From contig NZ_SNWR01000001.1 of the NCBI RefSeq assembly GCF_004362215.1, forward strand, positions 6,554,001-6,618,000: a stretch of DNA of 64,000 bases, read 5' to 3'. Every line of letters begins with the position of its first letter. Positions within the stretch are counted from its first letter, which is position 1. The DNA comes from Paractinoplanes brasiliensis (lineage in GTDB: Bacteria; Actinomycetota; Actinomycetes; Mycobacteriales; Micromonosporaceae). Of the stretch, positions 51,602 through 61,219 are shown piece after piece. Under the pieces are notes generated by a model, which did not search any database, had not been told where the DNA came from, and saw nothing but the letters and a program-made list of their open reading frames with translations. The translations under genes and the position numbers were made by a program.

Positions 51602-53392
51602 ATGACGAACACGCGTACGATCTCGGATCTGGTGGTGGAAAGGCTCACGGCCTGGGGCGTCGACCGGGTCTTCGGCTATTCCGGTGACGGGATCGACGGC
51701 GTGATGGGTGCGCTGCGCCGGGCCGGGAAACCCGCGTTCGTGCAGGCCCGGCACGAGGAGAACGCGGCCTTCATGGCGGTCGGGCACGCCAAGTACACCG
51801 GCGGCGCTGGGGTCTGCCTGTCGACGCAGGGGCCGGGCGCGGTGCACCTGCTCAACGGCCTCTACGACGCCAAACTGGACGGCAAACCGGTGGTGGCGAT
51901 CGTCGGGCAGCAGGCGTCGACGGTGCTGGGCAGCTCGTACCAGCAGGAGATCGACCTGCAGCGGCTGTTCGGCGACGTCTGCGCGCAGTTCGTGCAGACC
52001 GCGCACGCCCCCGAGCAGCTGCCCATGCTGCTCGACCGGGCCTTCCGGACGGCGTTCGCCACCCGCAGCCCCACCTGCGTGATCCTGCCGCACGACTTGC
52101 AGACCGCCCCCGCGCCCGACCAGAGCACCCACGAGCACGGCGTGATGATGACGAGCCCTGGGCTGCGTCCGGCTCGCGTGGTGCCGTACGAGCAGGACCT
52201 GCGCGCGGCGGCCGAGGTGCTGTCGGCCGGCGCGCGGGTCGCCGTCATGGTGGGGCAGGGTGCGTACCGGGCGGCGGACGAGATCGTGGAGCTGGTCGAG
52301 CGGCTCGGGGCGGGTGTGACGGTGTCGCTGCTCGGCAAACCGGTGCTCGACGAGACGCTGCCCTTCCACACCGGAGTGATGGGCCACCTCGGCACCACGG
52401 CCAGCCGGCGGTTGATGGCCGAGTGCGACACGCTGCTGCTGGTCGGCACCAACGACCCGTGGACCGAGTTCTATCCGGCGCCGGGCCAGGCACGGGCGGT
52501 GCAGATCGACATCGACGGACGGCAATTGGGCATACGGTATCCGGTCGAGGTGCCGCTGATCGGGGACGCCGCCGAGACCGTGCGCGCGCTGACCGCCCTG
52601 GTCAAGCCGTCCGGCGACCGCGCGTGGCGGGAGCGGGTCGAGGGCTGGGTGCGGCGGTGGCACGAGATCGCTGAGGCGCGCGCCGACGCTCCGGCGGAAC
52701 CCCTCAACCCCAATTTCGCCGTACGGGCCCTCACCGCTCGGCTGCCGCAGAACGCGCAGGTCGCCGTGGACGTCGGCTCGGTCGTCTACTGGTACGCCCG
52801 GCACCTGCGGCTGCCGCGGGGCGTGCCGGCTCATCTGTCGAGCACGCTCGCCTCGATGGGCTGCGGGATCCCGTACGGGCTGGCGGCGAAACTGGCGGCC
52901 CCTGAGCGCCCCGTGGTCGTGCTGAGCGGCGACGGCGCCATGCAGATGACGGGGCTGGCCGAGCTGGTCACCGTGGCCGCGCGGTGGAAGGACTGGGCCG
53001 ACCCGCGGTTCGTGGTGTGCGTGCTGAACAACCGCGACCTGGCCGAGGTGAGCTGGGAGCAGCGCGAGATGGAGGGCGAACCCCGGTTCGTGACCTCGCA
53101 GGAGTTGCCCGACGTGCCGTACGACCGCTACGCCGACCTGCTCGGACTGCGCGGCCTGCGAGTGGAGTCCCCCGAGCAGATGACCGCGGCGTGGGAGACG
53201 GCGCTGGCCGCCGACCGCCCGGTGGTGATCGACGCGCGTACCGACCCGGCCGTGCCGCTGCTGCCGCCGGGCCGCACCACCGAGCAGGTCGAGGGCATGT
53301 ACGCCGGGCTCGCCGCCGAGGATGGCCCGCTGGCCCGCCGAGCCGAGCAGCACCTGCGGCGCGAGCGCGCGGACGAGGGGTACACCGATTAG
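51602..53392 (+). CDS. Thiamine-diphosphate-dependent enzyme (pyruvate oxidase/acetolactate-synthase-like)
   Basis: A 596-aa cytosolic ThDP enzyme of the POX/AHAS family. The N-terminal PYR domain has the activating Glu in RHEENAAFMA. A central FAD/transhydrogenase-like domain follows. The C-terminal PP domain has the ThDP motif GDGAMQMTGLAEL ending NN. It most resembles PoxB-type pyruvate dehydrogenase (quinone) and related decarboxylases; the substrate is not certain. First gene of a tight operon: 9 nt to an AlkZ-like gene. Confidence 0.88.
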   Translation: MTNTRTISDLVVERLTAWGVDRVFGYSGDGIDGVMGALRRAGKPAFVQARHEENAAFMAVGHAKYTGGAGVCLSTQGPGAVHLLNGLYDAKLDGKPVVAIVGQQASTVLGSSYQQEIDLQRLFGDVCAQFVQTAHAPEQLPMLLDRAFRTAFATRSPTCVILPHDLQTAPAPDQSTHEHGVMMTSPGLRPARVVPYEQDLRAAAEVLSAGARVAVMVGQGAYRAADEIVELVERLGAGVTVSLLGKPVLDETLPFHTGVMGHLGTTASRRLMAECDTLLLVGTNDPWTEFYPAPGQARAVQIDIDGRQLGIRYPVEVPLIGDAAETVRALTALVKPSGDRAWRERVEGWVRRWHEIAEARADAPAEPLNPNFAVRALTARLPQNAQVAVDVGSVVYWYARHLRLPRGVPAHLSSTLASMGCGIPYGLAAKLAAPERPVVVLSGDGAMQMTGLAELVTVAARWKDWADPRFVVCVLNNRDLAEVSWEQREMEGEPRFVTSQELPDVPYDRYADLLGLRGLRVESPEQMTAAWETALAADRPVVIDARTDPAVPLLPPGRTTEQVEGMYAGLAAEDGPLARRAEQHLRRERADEGYTD

Positions 53393-53401
53393 CCTCGCGG
53401 G

Positions 53402-54460
53402 ATGACCGTGCTCGACAACCGGGCGCTCAACCGGGCCCTGCTCGCCCGTCAGCTGCTCGACCGGCGGCACACCATGCCCGCGTACGAAGCCGTCGAGCAC
53501 CTGTGCGGTATGCAGGCGCAGGAGCCCCACGAGCCGTACTACGGTCTGTGGAGCCGGCTCGACGGTTTCCAGCCGGCCGAGCTGGTGGAGTTGCTCGAGT
53601 CGCGCCGGCTCGTGCGGACCTTGCTGATGCGGCGCACGATCCACCTCGTCACGGCGGATGACTGCCTGCGGTTGCGTGGCCTGCACCAGCCGATGCTCGA
53701 GGCGCGGATGCGAGGTGTCTACCGCCGCGAGTTCGAGGGCGTCGACCCGGCCGAGCTGGCCGCGGCCGGTGAGCCGGTCTTCGCCCGGACGCCGAGCATC
53801 CTGGCCGAGGTGGGCCGGGCCGTGGGGGAGCGGTGGCCGGGGGTGCCGCCGCGCGTGCTGGGCGACATGCTCAGCTCCCTCGTGCCGCTGGTGCAGGTCA
53901 CACCGCGCGGCGTCTGGGGACGGAAGGCGCCGGCCCGCAACACCACCGTCGAGTCCTGGCTGGGCCGGCCGCACGATCCCGCGACGACGGCCGACGAACT
54001 GGTGCTGCGTTATCTGCGGGCGTTCGGCCCGGCGGCGTCGGCCGACATCCGGGCGTGGTCGGGGTTGAGCGGCCTGCGGGAGTCGCTGCAACGGCTCCGC
54101 CCGCGATTGCGCACCTTCCGCGACGTACGGGGGAGGGAGCTTTTCGATGTGATGGACGGTGAGCTGCCGGAGGCCGGGACGCCCGTGCCGCCGCGGTTTC
54201 TGCCCGCCTTCGACAACGTGGTGCTCGGCTTCGACGACCGCAGCCGGATCATCGACGACGCCCACCGTGGACTCAGCGTGGCGGGCGCGCGTTTCGTCCT
54301 GGTGGACGGGCGTGTCGCGGGGGTGTGGCAGCCGGCGGGCACAGACTTGCAGGTCACGCTGTTCGGGCCGGACGAGGCCGAGGCCGTCGAACACGAGGGC
54401 GATCGTCTGCGGGCGTGGCACGGTCTCGAAGGGCGTACGGTGGTGGAAATCCGCCGATAA
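53402..54460 (+). CDS. AlkZ/YcaQ-like winged-helix protein (HTH_42 DNA glycosylase family)
   Basis: A 352-aa protein of the HTH_42 family, whose members AlkZ and YcaQ are DNA glycosylases that unhook crosslinks or excise bulky adducts. The catalytic QxQ-type motif appears as GMQAQEPHEP near residue 40. Winged-helix repeats run through about 1-300. AlkZ genes often provide self-resistance next to natural-product genes, but only a P450 and a ThDP enzyme are neighbours here. It is 9 nt after the ThDP gene and 16 nt before the P450 gene. Confidence 0.82.
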   Translation: MTVLDNRALNRALLARQLLDRRHTMPAYEAVEHLCGMQAQEPHEPYYGLWSRLDGFQPAELVELLESRRLVRTLLMRRTIHLVTADDCLRLRGLHQPMLEARMRGVYRREFEGVDPAELAAAGEPVFARTPSILAEVGRAVGERWPGVPPRVLGDMLSSLVPLVQVTPRGVWGRKAPARNTTVESWLGRPHDPATTADELVLRYLRAFGPAASADIRAWSGLSGLRESLQRLRPRLRTFRDVRGRELFDVMDGELPEAGTPVPPRFLPAFDNVVLGFDDRSRIIDDAHRGLSVAGARFVLVDGRVAGVWQPAGTDLQVTLFGPDEAEAVEHEGDRLRAWHGLEGRTVVEIRR

Positions 54461-54476
54461 CGCCGGAGGCGCTGGG

Positions 54477-55646
54477 ATGCCGGACAACCTCGCCGATCCC
54501 ACCTTTCACGCCAACCCCCATCCCTCGTACGCGTCGTGGCGGCGCGAGGGCCCGATCCGGCAGGTGCGGCTGGCCAGTGGCGCCGTCGTCTGGCTGATCA
54601 CGCGGTACGACGAGGCCCGCCGGGCCCTGGCCGACCCCCGGATCTCCAAGACCGGCGGCGACGATCGGCACCCGTCCAACGCCGTCGAACAGGCGTTGTC
54701 GCGGCACATGCTCGCCGCCGACCCGCCCGACCACACCCGCCTGCGCCGCCTGGTCAGCGCCGCGTTCACGGCCCGCCGGATCGAGGCGCTGCGTCCCCGT
54801 ATCTCCGACATCGCGGAGGACCTGCTCGACCGTTTCCCCGGCACCCCGTTCGACCTGATCGACGCGTACGCGTTCCCGCTGCCCATCCAGGTGATCTGCG
54901 AACTGCTCGGCATCCCGGCCGACGACCGTGACGCCTTCCGTGCCTGGTCCGACATCATCGTCGGCGGCGTGGCCTATCAGGACCAGTTCCCCGGCGCCGC
55001 GGCCGCGATGGTCGGCTACATCCAGGGTCTGCTGGCCGCCCGCCGCGCCGAACCCGGCGAGGACCTGCTCTCCGGCCTCATCGGCGTGCGTGACAGCGGC
55101 GACAGCCTGACCGAGGACGAACTGATCTCGATGGTCTTCCTGCTGCTGCTCGCCGGCCACGAGACCACCGTCAACCTGATCGGCAACGGCGCCTACCTGC
55201 TGCTCTCCCGGCCCGAGCGGTGGGAGCGCCTGTGCGCGGAACCGGCGCTGATCCCCACCGCGGTCGAGGAGTTCCTGCGGTACGAGTCCCCGGTCGAGAC
55301 GGCCACCTACCGCATCACCACCGAGGAGGTCGAGATCGGCGGCTGTACGCTTCCCGCCCGCTCACCGGTGCTCATCGGCCTGCTGTCGGCCAACCATGAC
55401 GGCGACCGCTTCGACGACGCCGACGACGTCGCGCTCGACCGGGCGCACAACCCGCACCTGGCCTTCGGGCACGGCATCCACTACTGCCTGGGCGCGCCCC
55501 TGGCCCGGCTCGAGGCACAGATCGCGTTCACGGCCCTGACCCGGCGATACCCCGGCTTGCGTCTCGCCGTCGACGAGTCCGAACTGGTCTGGCGCCCCGG
55601 GCTCCTGCTGCGCGGGTTGTTCACGCTGCCGGTGACCCCCGGGTGA
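54477..55646 (+). CDS. Cytochrome P450 (CYP107-like)
   Basis: A 389-aa soluble bacterial P450. I-helix motif LLAGHETT, K-helix ExxR in EEFLRYESPV, and the haem-Cys loop FGHGIHYCLGAPLAR are intact. Length and motifs fit class I actinobacterial P450s that hydroxylate secondary metabolites or xenobiotics. No ferredoxin gene is adjacent. ATG 54477 follows GGAGG. Operon with the ThDP enzyme and AlkZ-like protein. Confidence 0.92.
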   Translation: MPDNLADPTFHANPHPSYASWRREGPIRQVRLASGAVVWLITRYDEARRALADPRISKTGGDDRHPSNAVEQALSRHMLAADPPDHTRLRRLVSAAFTARRIEALRPRISDIAEDLLDRFPGTPFDLIDAYAFPLPIQVICELLGIPADDRDAFRAWSDIIVGGVAYQDQFPGAAAAMVGYIQGLLAARRAEPGEDLLSGLIGVRDSGDSLTEDELISMVFLLLLAGHETTVNLIGNGAYLLLSRPERWERLCAEPALIPTAVEEFLRYESPVETATYRITTEEVEIGGCTLPARSPVLIGLLSANHDGDRFDDADDVALDRAHNPHLAFGHGIHYCLGAPLARLEAQIAFTALTRRYPGLRLAVDESELVWRPGLLLRGLFTLPVTPG

Positions 55647-55680
55647 GCGGCGTGGCGGCGGGTTTGGCAAGCTTCCGGAC

Positions 55681-56022
55681 GTGGAAGCACTCCGGCTGAT
55701 CCTGCTCTTCATCCACCTGATCGGGTTCGCGCTGCTGCTCGGCGGGGCGGTCACCCAGTTCGTGTCCGGCAAGTTCCGCATCAACCCGGCCGTGCTGTGG
55801 GGTTCGATCATCCAGCTGCTGTCGGGCATCGCGCTGTCGGCCCCGCTGCGTGACGGCGACGAGCCCAGCCCGTTCAAGCTGGGCGTCAAGCTGCTGGTGG
55901 CCGTCCTGATCTTCATCATGGTGTTCCTGCCGCGCAAGCGCGAAAGCGTCAACAAGGGACATTTCATCGGCATCATCGCGTTGACTCTGGTCAACGCCGC
56001 GGTGGCCGTTTTCTGGCGCTGA
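55681..56022 (+). CDS. Small four-helix membrane protein
   Basis: A 113-aa hydrophobic protein with helices LILLFIHLIGFALLLGGAV, WGSIIQLLSGIALSAP, LLVAVLIFIMVFLP and IGIIALTLVNAAVAVFW. GTG 55681 start. It is 34 nt after the P450 gene and is followed by a strong terminator, so it is probably the last gene of that operon. Function unknown. Confidence 0.75.
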   Translation: MEALRLILLFIHLIGFALLLGGAVTQFVSGKFRINPAVLWGSIIQLLSGIALSAPLRDGDEPSPFKLGVKLLVAVLIFIMVFLPRKRESVNKGHFIGIIALTLVNAAVAVFWR

Positions 56023-56039
56023 CCGTTACGCCGGTGTTC

Positions 56040-56076
56040 AACGCCGCCTGCCGTTCCTGATACGGCAGGCGGCGTT
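56040..56076. terminator. Strong 15-bp hairpin terminator
   Basis: AACGCCGCCTGCCGT (56040-56054) and its perfect complement (56062-56076) flank a 7-nt loop, and the stem is followed by TTTG. It closes the operon that ends with the small membrane protein. Confidence 0.88.
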
Positions 56077-56273
56077 TGTGCATTTGCCGGCTGCTTTCAG
56101 ATGTCTTTCCGCGACGTCCTGCCCGCAATTGTCGGCTTCGTTTTCCGGGCGGAAACAATTGTTCCCCAAATCTCAATGCGCACCGGCTACTTACTTATGC
56201 AATTCATAGCTTCCATGTGTAGGGTTCCCGCCGCCGGTTGATCAACTGGCTCTTCAGCCCGCATGGAGCACCT

Positions 56274-57221
56274 GTGACCGACAGCACCGACGTCAGCGTT
56301 GTCATCCCTACGCACAGCGAGCACCGCTGGGCGTCGTTGTGCCGGACGGTCGCCTCCGCCCAGCAGCAGCGAACGGCCCCGGCCGAGATCATCGTCGTGG
56401 TCGACCACAACCCCGAGCTGTTCGAACGGGTCAAGGGCGAGTTCCCCGGCGTCACGGCGCTCGAGAACACGTCGCTGCGCGGGGCCTCCGGCAACCGCAA
56501 CACCGGCGCCTTCCACGCCCGCACCGATCTGATCGCGTTCCTCGACGACGACACCGTCGCCCACCCCACCTGGCTCGGCAACCTGGCGCGCCCGTTCACC
56601 GACCCGTCCGTTGTCGGCGCCGGCGGCCTCATCGTCCCGGCCTGGGAACACGCCCGCCCCAGCTGGCTGCCCGACGAGCTCCTCTGGACCGTCGGCGTCT
56701 CGTACGCGGGCATGCCCACCTCGGCCGCCGAGATCCGCAACGTGTGGTCGGCCAGCATGATGGTGCGCCGCGAGGCCTTCTGCGAAGTCGGCGGCTTCCG
56801 GGTCGGCTTCGGCAAACTGGACGACCGGAACCGCCCCGAGGACACCGAGCTGTGCCTGCGGATCAGCGCCCAAACCGGCGGCCACTGGATGTACGTGCCC
56901 GACTCCGTGATCGAGCACGACGTGCCCCTGGACCGTTCCACCTTCCGCTTCTTCCTGCGCCGCTGTTACGCCGAGGGCCGCGGCAAGGTGCAGATGGCGG
57001 GTTTGCTGCCGCGCGAGCAGAAACTCGGGGCGGAACAGAACTACATCCGGCGTACGCTGCCCCGCGCCGTCGCCAGCAACCTCAAAGCCGCCACCCTGGG
57101 CCGCGGTGGTTTCCACGCCCTGCGCGCGGCCACGGTCATCGCCGCCGTCGCCGCAGCCGGTTTCGGCGGCGGGGTGGAGACGATCTCAGCCCTGACCGAA
57201 TCCGAAGCCGCAACCCGGTGA
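56274..57221 (+). CDS. Family 2 glycosyltransferase
   Basis: A 315-aa GT-A-fold enzyme. The nucleotide-binding start is VSVVIPTHSEHRW, the metal DxD region is FLDDDTVAHP, and the acceptor/base region is RNRPEDTELCLRI. A C-terminal helix pair (RAATVIAAVAAAGFGGG) may associate with the membrane. It probably adds a sugar to a surface polymer; donor and acceptor unknown. I chose GTG 56274 (GGAG upstream) over the upstream TTG at 56238. The AT-richer 56120-56220 region, with the near-palindrome GGAAACAATTGTTCC, is the likely promoter. Confidence 0.85.
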   Translation: MTDSTDVSVVIPTHSEHRWASLCRTVASAQQQRTAPAEIIVVVDHNPELFERVKGEFPGVTALENTSLRGASGNRNTGAFHARTDLIAFLDDDTVAHPTWLGNLARPFTDPSVVGAGGLIVPAWEHARPSWLPDELLWTVGVSYAGMPTSAAEIRNVWSASMMVRREAFCEVGGFRVGFGKLDDRNRPEDTELCLRISAQTGGHWMYVPDSVIEHDVPLDRSTFRFFLRRCYAEGRGKVQMAGLLPREQKLGAEQNYIRRTLPRAVASNLKAATLGRGGFHALRAATVIAAVAAAGFGGGVETISALTESEAATR

Positions 57222-58418
57222 CCGGCCCACAAAACCGTTGACGCGGCCGCGCTCGGGCGATCCGTTGACGCGGCCGCGCTCGGGCGATGTCGCGGGTGTC
57301 CCGCGCTGCGCTCGCGGTAGTTGTTTTGTGCTGTCTGCGCCCGGATGACGTCTCGTCCGGGTGGTTGCGCTCGCGTCGATCCGTCCCGCTCCTTTTTCGT
57401 ACGGGTGAGGTCCGGTCCCCTGGCACACGGGCCGCTGACTGCGACTCACCCACTCCACCCGGCTTCCGGCGGCCGGACGTGGTCCGGCCCTCAGCTCTCC
57501 ACCAACCTGGCGTTAGCGGCTGGCGGGGCCGAGTTGTCCAATCCGGCCGAGTTGATCCACTCGGCGTCGGCGTCGGCGTCGGTGGCTTGGCCATGGTCCG
57601 GCGTTTGCGGCCGCGCTCGCTGGTTTGCAGGTCCGCTCACCGGCACGGGTCACTAGGTCGAGTTTTCCGACCCGTCCCGGACCCCACCGACGCGGCCTTC
57701 GTGGCTGGGGCCGTTCAGGCGGTACACCGGTCGGCCCGGCCGTCCCGGACCGACGGATGCGGCCTTCGTGGCTGGGGCCGTTCAGGCGGTACCCCGGTCA
57801 GCCCGCTGCCGTCTGCCGATACCCGTGCGTGTCTGCTGGTACCCGCGTGATTGGACGAGCGACGACCCGGATTGACCGGTTCCCGGCCTGCTGCCGGTCG
57901 GTCTGCTCCCGCCCATCCTTGTGCCCTAGCCTCCTAGGATGCTCTAGCCCGCGTCACGTGAAGTGCTTGCGTCGGGGTGGGCGCGGGCGGCGGTGGGGTT
58001 CTGGGCCTTGGGCTGCCGGCTTCGAGATCGGCGCAGTTTCCTCCGTGGGTACGTGACCATGCAAGTGACGGTCGTGGCCAGGCAAGTGGTGATCGGGTCC
58101 CGCGGCGCGTGATCGCGTACGGGCGGGCTTGTTGTTGCGATCGTCGGATTTGCCGTCTGTGCAACGAATTCGGGGCTGGGGTGCGTCTCTCGCGCGGTTG
58201 TCCTGACCGGAGTGAGGGCGGCCGCCGGGTGGTGTGATCAAGAAATTTATTAAGGGTTTTACCGGTCCTGATTGTGATCGTTCCGCAGGTGGTGGAAACG
58301 CTGTCTCCGTTCGTGGCGTGATTGTCTAAAGTGGAGTGATAACTCCGTTACAAAGGGGACGCTAGGCTGATGATCGGTCAGTCGGCTGTCAATGCGACAT
58401 AACGGACGGAGGCAGGTT
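57222..58418. other. Gene-free region of about 1.2 kb with duplications
   Basis: No reading frame here has credible coding character. It holds a 27-bp tandem duplication (57235-57288, CCGTTGACGCGGCCGCGCTC...), a 67-bp tandem duplication (about 57672-57805, containing GCGGCCTTCGTGGCTGGGGC), and an unusually AT-rich patch at 58228-58265. The last ~100 nt probably contain the tetR promoter. Confidence 0.6.
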
Positions 58419-58988
58419 ATGACCGCGCGGGCGCCGCGTGCTGATGCTTTGCGGAACCGGGCCAGGGTGCTTGCCGCGGCCGAGCAGGTCTTCGTGGCGC
58501 GGGGCACATCGGTGTCGACCGAAGAGGTCGCCCGCTCCGCCGGGGTCGGCATCGGCACGGTCTTCCGCCACTTCCCGACCAAGGCCACGCTCATCGAGGC
58601 CGTCTTCCGCGAGCGGCTTCGGCGCTTCGCCGAGGAGGCCGACCAGCTGGCCGAGTCCGACGACCCGGCCGGTGCGATCTGGACGTTCCTCGGCCGCATC
58701 GTCGAGGTGGCCGCCGGCAAACAGGCCTGGGCCGAGGCCTTCGCCGCGGCCGACCTGCACGATGCCCTGACCCCCGCCCGCGAGCAACTGCCCCGCGTCC
58801 TGGGCGTGCTGCTGGCCCGCGCGCAGGAGGTCGACGCCGTACGCCAGGACGTGACGGTCCCCGAGCTGATCGCGCTGATGCTGGCCGTCTCGCGGGTTCC
58901 CGACCAGACCGCCGACGGCGATCCCCTGCGAGCCCGGATCCTCTCGATCGTCCTCGACGGCCTGCGCCCCCAGCCGTCGACGGAGTAA
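58419..58988 (+). CDS. TetR-family transcriptional regulator
   Basis: A 189-aa repressor. The N-terminal HTH (about 10-60) reads ARVLAAAEQVFVARGTSVST, EEVARSAGVGIGTVFRHFPTK. The C-terminal ligand-binding domain is helical and unassigned. GGAGG lies before ATG 58419. No divergent target gene is adjacent; autoregulation is likely. Next gene downstream is separated by a repeat array. Confidence 0.9.
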   Translation: MTARAPRADALRNRARVLAAAEQVFVARGTSVSTEEVARSAGVGIGTVFRHFPTKATLIEAVFRERLRRFAEEADQLAESDDPAGAIWTFLGRIVEVAAGKQAWAEAFAAADLHDALTPAREQLPRVLGVLLARAQEVDAVRQDVTVPELIALMLAVSRVPDQTADGDPLRARILSIVLDGLRPQPSTE

Positions 58989-59071
58989 GGCGCATGCACC
59001 CGCCGGGCGATCGCGTTGTGGCGTGTCCACCGGCGGGCGGTCGCGCCGGGGCGCGTGCACCCGCCGGCCTT

Positions 59072-59205
59072 CCCACGCGAGGCACGCCCGTCGACCGCCC
59101 ACGCGAGGCCCGTACCGTCGACTGCCCACGCGAGGCCCGTACCGTCGACCGCCCACGCGAGGCCCGTACCGTCGACCGCCCACGCGACGCCCTACGCCGT
59201 CGGCC
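59072..59205. repeat. 27-bp tandem repeat, about five copies
   Basis: Unit CCCACGCGAGGCCCGTACCG followed by TCGACCG, at 59098, 59125 and 59152 with diverged copies on both sides. It fills the middle of the 310-nt gap 58989-59298. A plus-strand frame across it would read PREARTVDR repeats; I do not regard it as a gene. Confidence 0.88.
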
Positions 59206-59298
59206 ACCCAGGCCGACGCCCCGACCACCGCTTGACGCCCCGCTCCTGCCGACGACGGGTGTGGCTGGACCGCCCGGCGTTGCTTGCGCGGTTAGGGT

Positions 59299-59883
59299 GT
59301 GGGGGTGGCTCCGTTGAGTGTTGCCTGGGTGGACGAGCAGTACGACCGGGAGAATGCGGGGCTGGGACGCAGCCGGTTCGCTGAGCATGTCTGGGTGCAT
59401 GCCAAGGAGTTCGACGACTGCTGGGGTGACATCTCACCCGTCGGGTTCGCGTGTGTGGCCTGGCGTCTGGCGACCGCGCCGCATCTCGATCCCGGTTTTG
59501 TGCGCCTGCACCGGCGGGTGCTGCGGGCCGAGCTTCGGCGCAACACCTGGGACGGCTCGCTCACCGCGGCCGTCGACCTGGTCGCGCCCTGGCCCGCCGA
59601 GCTGAACGGCGCCAGGAGCTGGACCCAGGACAGGGGCTGGCGGGGCTGGCCCGAGACGTTCGGCCAATTCCTGGCGCCGTCGCAGGAGGAACTGGCCCGC
59701 ATCCCGCACGCCCGCTCGATCGTGGTGGTCGAGGCGCCCCTGACGTTCGCCGGGCTGCCTGCTCTTCCCGACAACCCCGGCCCGGAGCTCCCGGAGCTGG
59801 CCGAGCGCACCGTCACCGTGCTGGTGCGCGAGCTCAACGATCTGCTGTCCCCGATGGCCACCCGCTTGGAGGCGACCCGATGA
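59299..59883 (+). CDS. Conserved hypothetical protein
   Basis: About 194 aa, soluble, Trp/Glu/Arg-rich (SVAWVDEQYDRENAGLG, WTQDRGWRGWPETFGQFLAP). No known motif. GTG 59299 or 59305 starts it. Its TGA overlaps the ATG of the acyl-CoA synthetase gene (ATGA), so it is probably the first gene of a three-gene operon. Confidence 0.65.
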   Translation: MGVAPLSVAWVDEQYDRENAGLGRSRFAEHVWVHAKEFDDCWGDISPVGFACVAWRLATAPHLDPGFVRLHRRVLRAELRRNTWDGSLTAAVDLVAPWPAELNGARSWTQDRGWRGWPETFGQFLAPSQEELARIPHARSIVVVEAPLTFAGLPALPDNPGPELPELAERTVTVLVRELNDLLSPMATRLEATR

Positions 59884-61214
59884 CGACCCGGCTGCTGGGT
59901 GCGCTGCATCAAACCGAAGACCTTCCGCACGCCGTACGGGCGCAAGGGGTTGATCTGTCACGGCACGAACTGCTCGGCCGGGCCGCGGGGGTCGCGCGGG
60001 AGATCGCGGGCCGCCGGATGGTGGCCGTGGAAGCGACGCCGACGCTGGACACCATGGTGGTTGTCGCCGGTGCTCTGCTGGCGGGGGTTCCGGTGGTGCC
60101 GATCCCGCCCGACGCGGGGGAGTTGGAGCGGGCGCACATCCTCGGCGACTCCGGCGCGGAGCTGATCGATGCCGGGCCGGGGGCCGTGAGCAACGACGTC
60201 CCGGACGAGCCCGACGGTGCGGCGCCGGCCCTGGTTCTCTACACGAGCGGCACGACCGGGGCGCCCAAAGGGGTGGTGATCTCGCGGGCGGCGCTGGCCG
60301 CCGACCTGGACGCGCTGGCCGAGGTGTGGCAGTGGACGCCCGAGGACACGCTGGTGCACGGGTTGCCGCTGTTCCATGTGCACGGGCTGGTGCTGGGGGT
60401 GCTCGGGCCGCTGCGCATCGGTTCCCGGCTCGTGCACACCGGCAGACCCACCCCACAGGCGTACGCGGCCGCGCCCGGGACGATGTACTTCGGCGTGCCG
60501 ACCGTGTGGTCACGGGTGTGCGCGGCCCCGTCGGAGGCCCGCGAGCTGAGCAAGGCCCGCCTGCTCGTCTCGGGCAGTGCCCCGTTGCCGGCGCCGGTGT
60601 TCGAGGACCTACGGGCGTTGACCGGTCAGGCACCTGTCGAGCGGTACGGCATGACGGAAACCCTGATCACGGTGAGCGCTCGCGCCGACGGGGAACGCCG
60701 CGCCGGGCACGTCGGGCTGCCCGTGCCCGGGGTCGAGACGCGGGTGGTCGACGACGCGGGGCAGGCGGTGCCGCCGGGGGCCGAGATCGGGCATCTGCAG
60801 GTGCGCGGGGCGACGCTGTTCGACGGCTATCTGGGCCACGGCCGGCCGGAGCGGGACGGCTGGTTCGAGACCGGGGACGTGGCCACGATCGGTGCGGACG
60901 GGTGGCACCGGATCGTCGGGCGGGCCTCCACCGACCTGATCAAAACCGGGGGCTACCGGGTCGGGGCGGGTGAGGTCGAGGACGCGTTGCTGCTGCATCC
61001 AGCCGTACGGGAGGCGGCCGTGGTCGGCACCCCGCACCCTGATCTCGGCGAGCAGATCACCGCGTACGTGGTGGCCGAAGGCGCGACGGAGCGCGAGCTG
61101 ATCGATTTCGTCGCCGCGGGCCTGTCCGTGCACAAGCGCCCGCGCGTGGTGCACCTGGTCGACGGCCTGCCCCGCAACGCGATGGGCAAGGTGCAGAAGG
61201 CGGCACTACGGTAG
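59880..61214 (+). CDS. AMP-forming acyl-CoA synthetase (malonyl-CoA-synthetase-like)
   Basis: A 444-aa ANL-superfamily ligase that activates a carboxylic acid as an adenylate and forms the CoA thioester. Motifs: A3 LYTSGTTGAPKGV, A5 ERYGMTETL, A7-A8 DGWFETGDVA and IVGRASTDLIKTGGYRV, A10 PRNAMGKVQKAAL with catalytic Lys. It is shorter than most family members, like MatB-type malonyl-CoA synthetases. Translationally coupled to the upstream hypothetical gene and 5 nt before a membrane protein gene. Confidence 0.87.
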   Translation: MTTRLLGALHQTEDLPHAVRAQGVDLSRHELLGRAAGVAREIAGRRMVAVEATPTLDTMVVVAGALLAGVPVVPIPPDAGELERAHILGDSGAELIDAGPGAVSNDVPDEPDGAAPALVLYTSGTTGAPKGVVISRAALAADLDALAEVWQWTPEDTLVHGLPLFHVHGLVLGVLGPLRIGSRLVHTGRPTPQAYAAAPGTMYFGVPTVWSRVCAAPSEARELSKARLLVSGSAPLPAPVFEDLRALTGQAPVERYGMTETLITVSARADGERRAGHVGLPVPGVETRVVDDAGQAVPPGAEIGHLQVRGATLFDGYLGHGRPERDGWFETGDVATIGADGWHRIVGRASTDLIKTGGYRVGAGEVEDALLLHPAVREAAVVGTPHPDLGEQITAYVVAEGATERELIDFVAAGLSVHKRPRVVHLVDGLPRNAMGKVQKAALR

Positions 61215-61219
61215 GCCCG

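Noticed and set aside
51602..56022. ThDP enzyme, AlkZ-like protein and P450 as a natural-product gene cluster
   Set aside because: No PKS, NRPS, terpene or RiPP core gene and no tailoring set; three enzymes alone do not support a cluster call.
57287..57850. Plus-strand frame of 187 codons in the gene-free region
   Set aside because: Arg/Pro/Ser-rich, crosses the 67-bp duplication and lacks conserved motifs or a ribosome-binding site.
58994..59317. Plus-strand frame over the 27-bp array
   Set aside because: Its content is just the translated repeat (PREARTVDR) with no flanking protein-like sequence.
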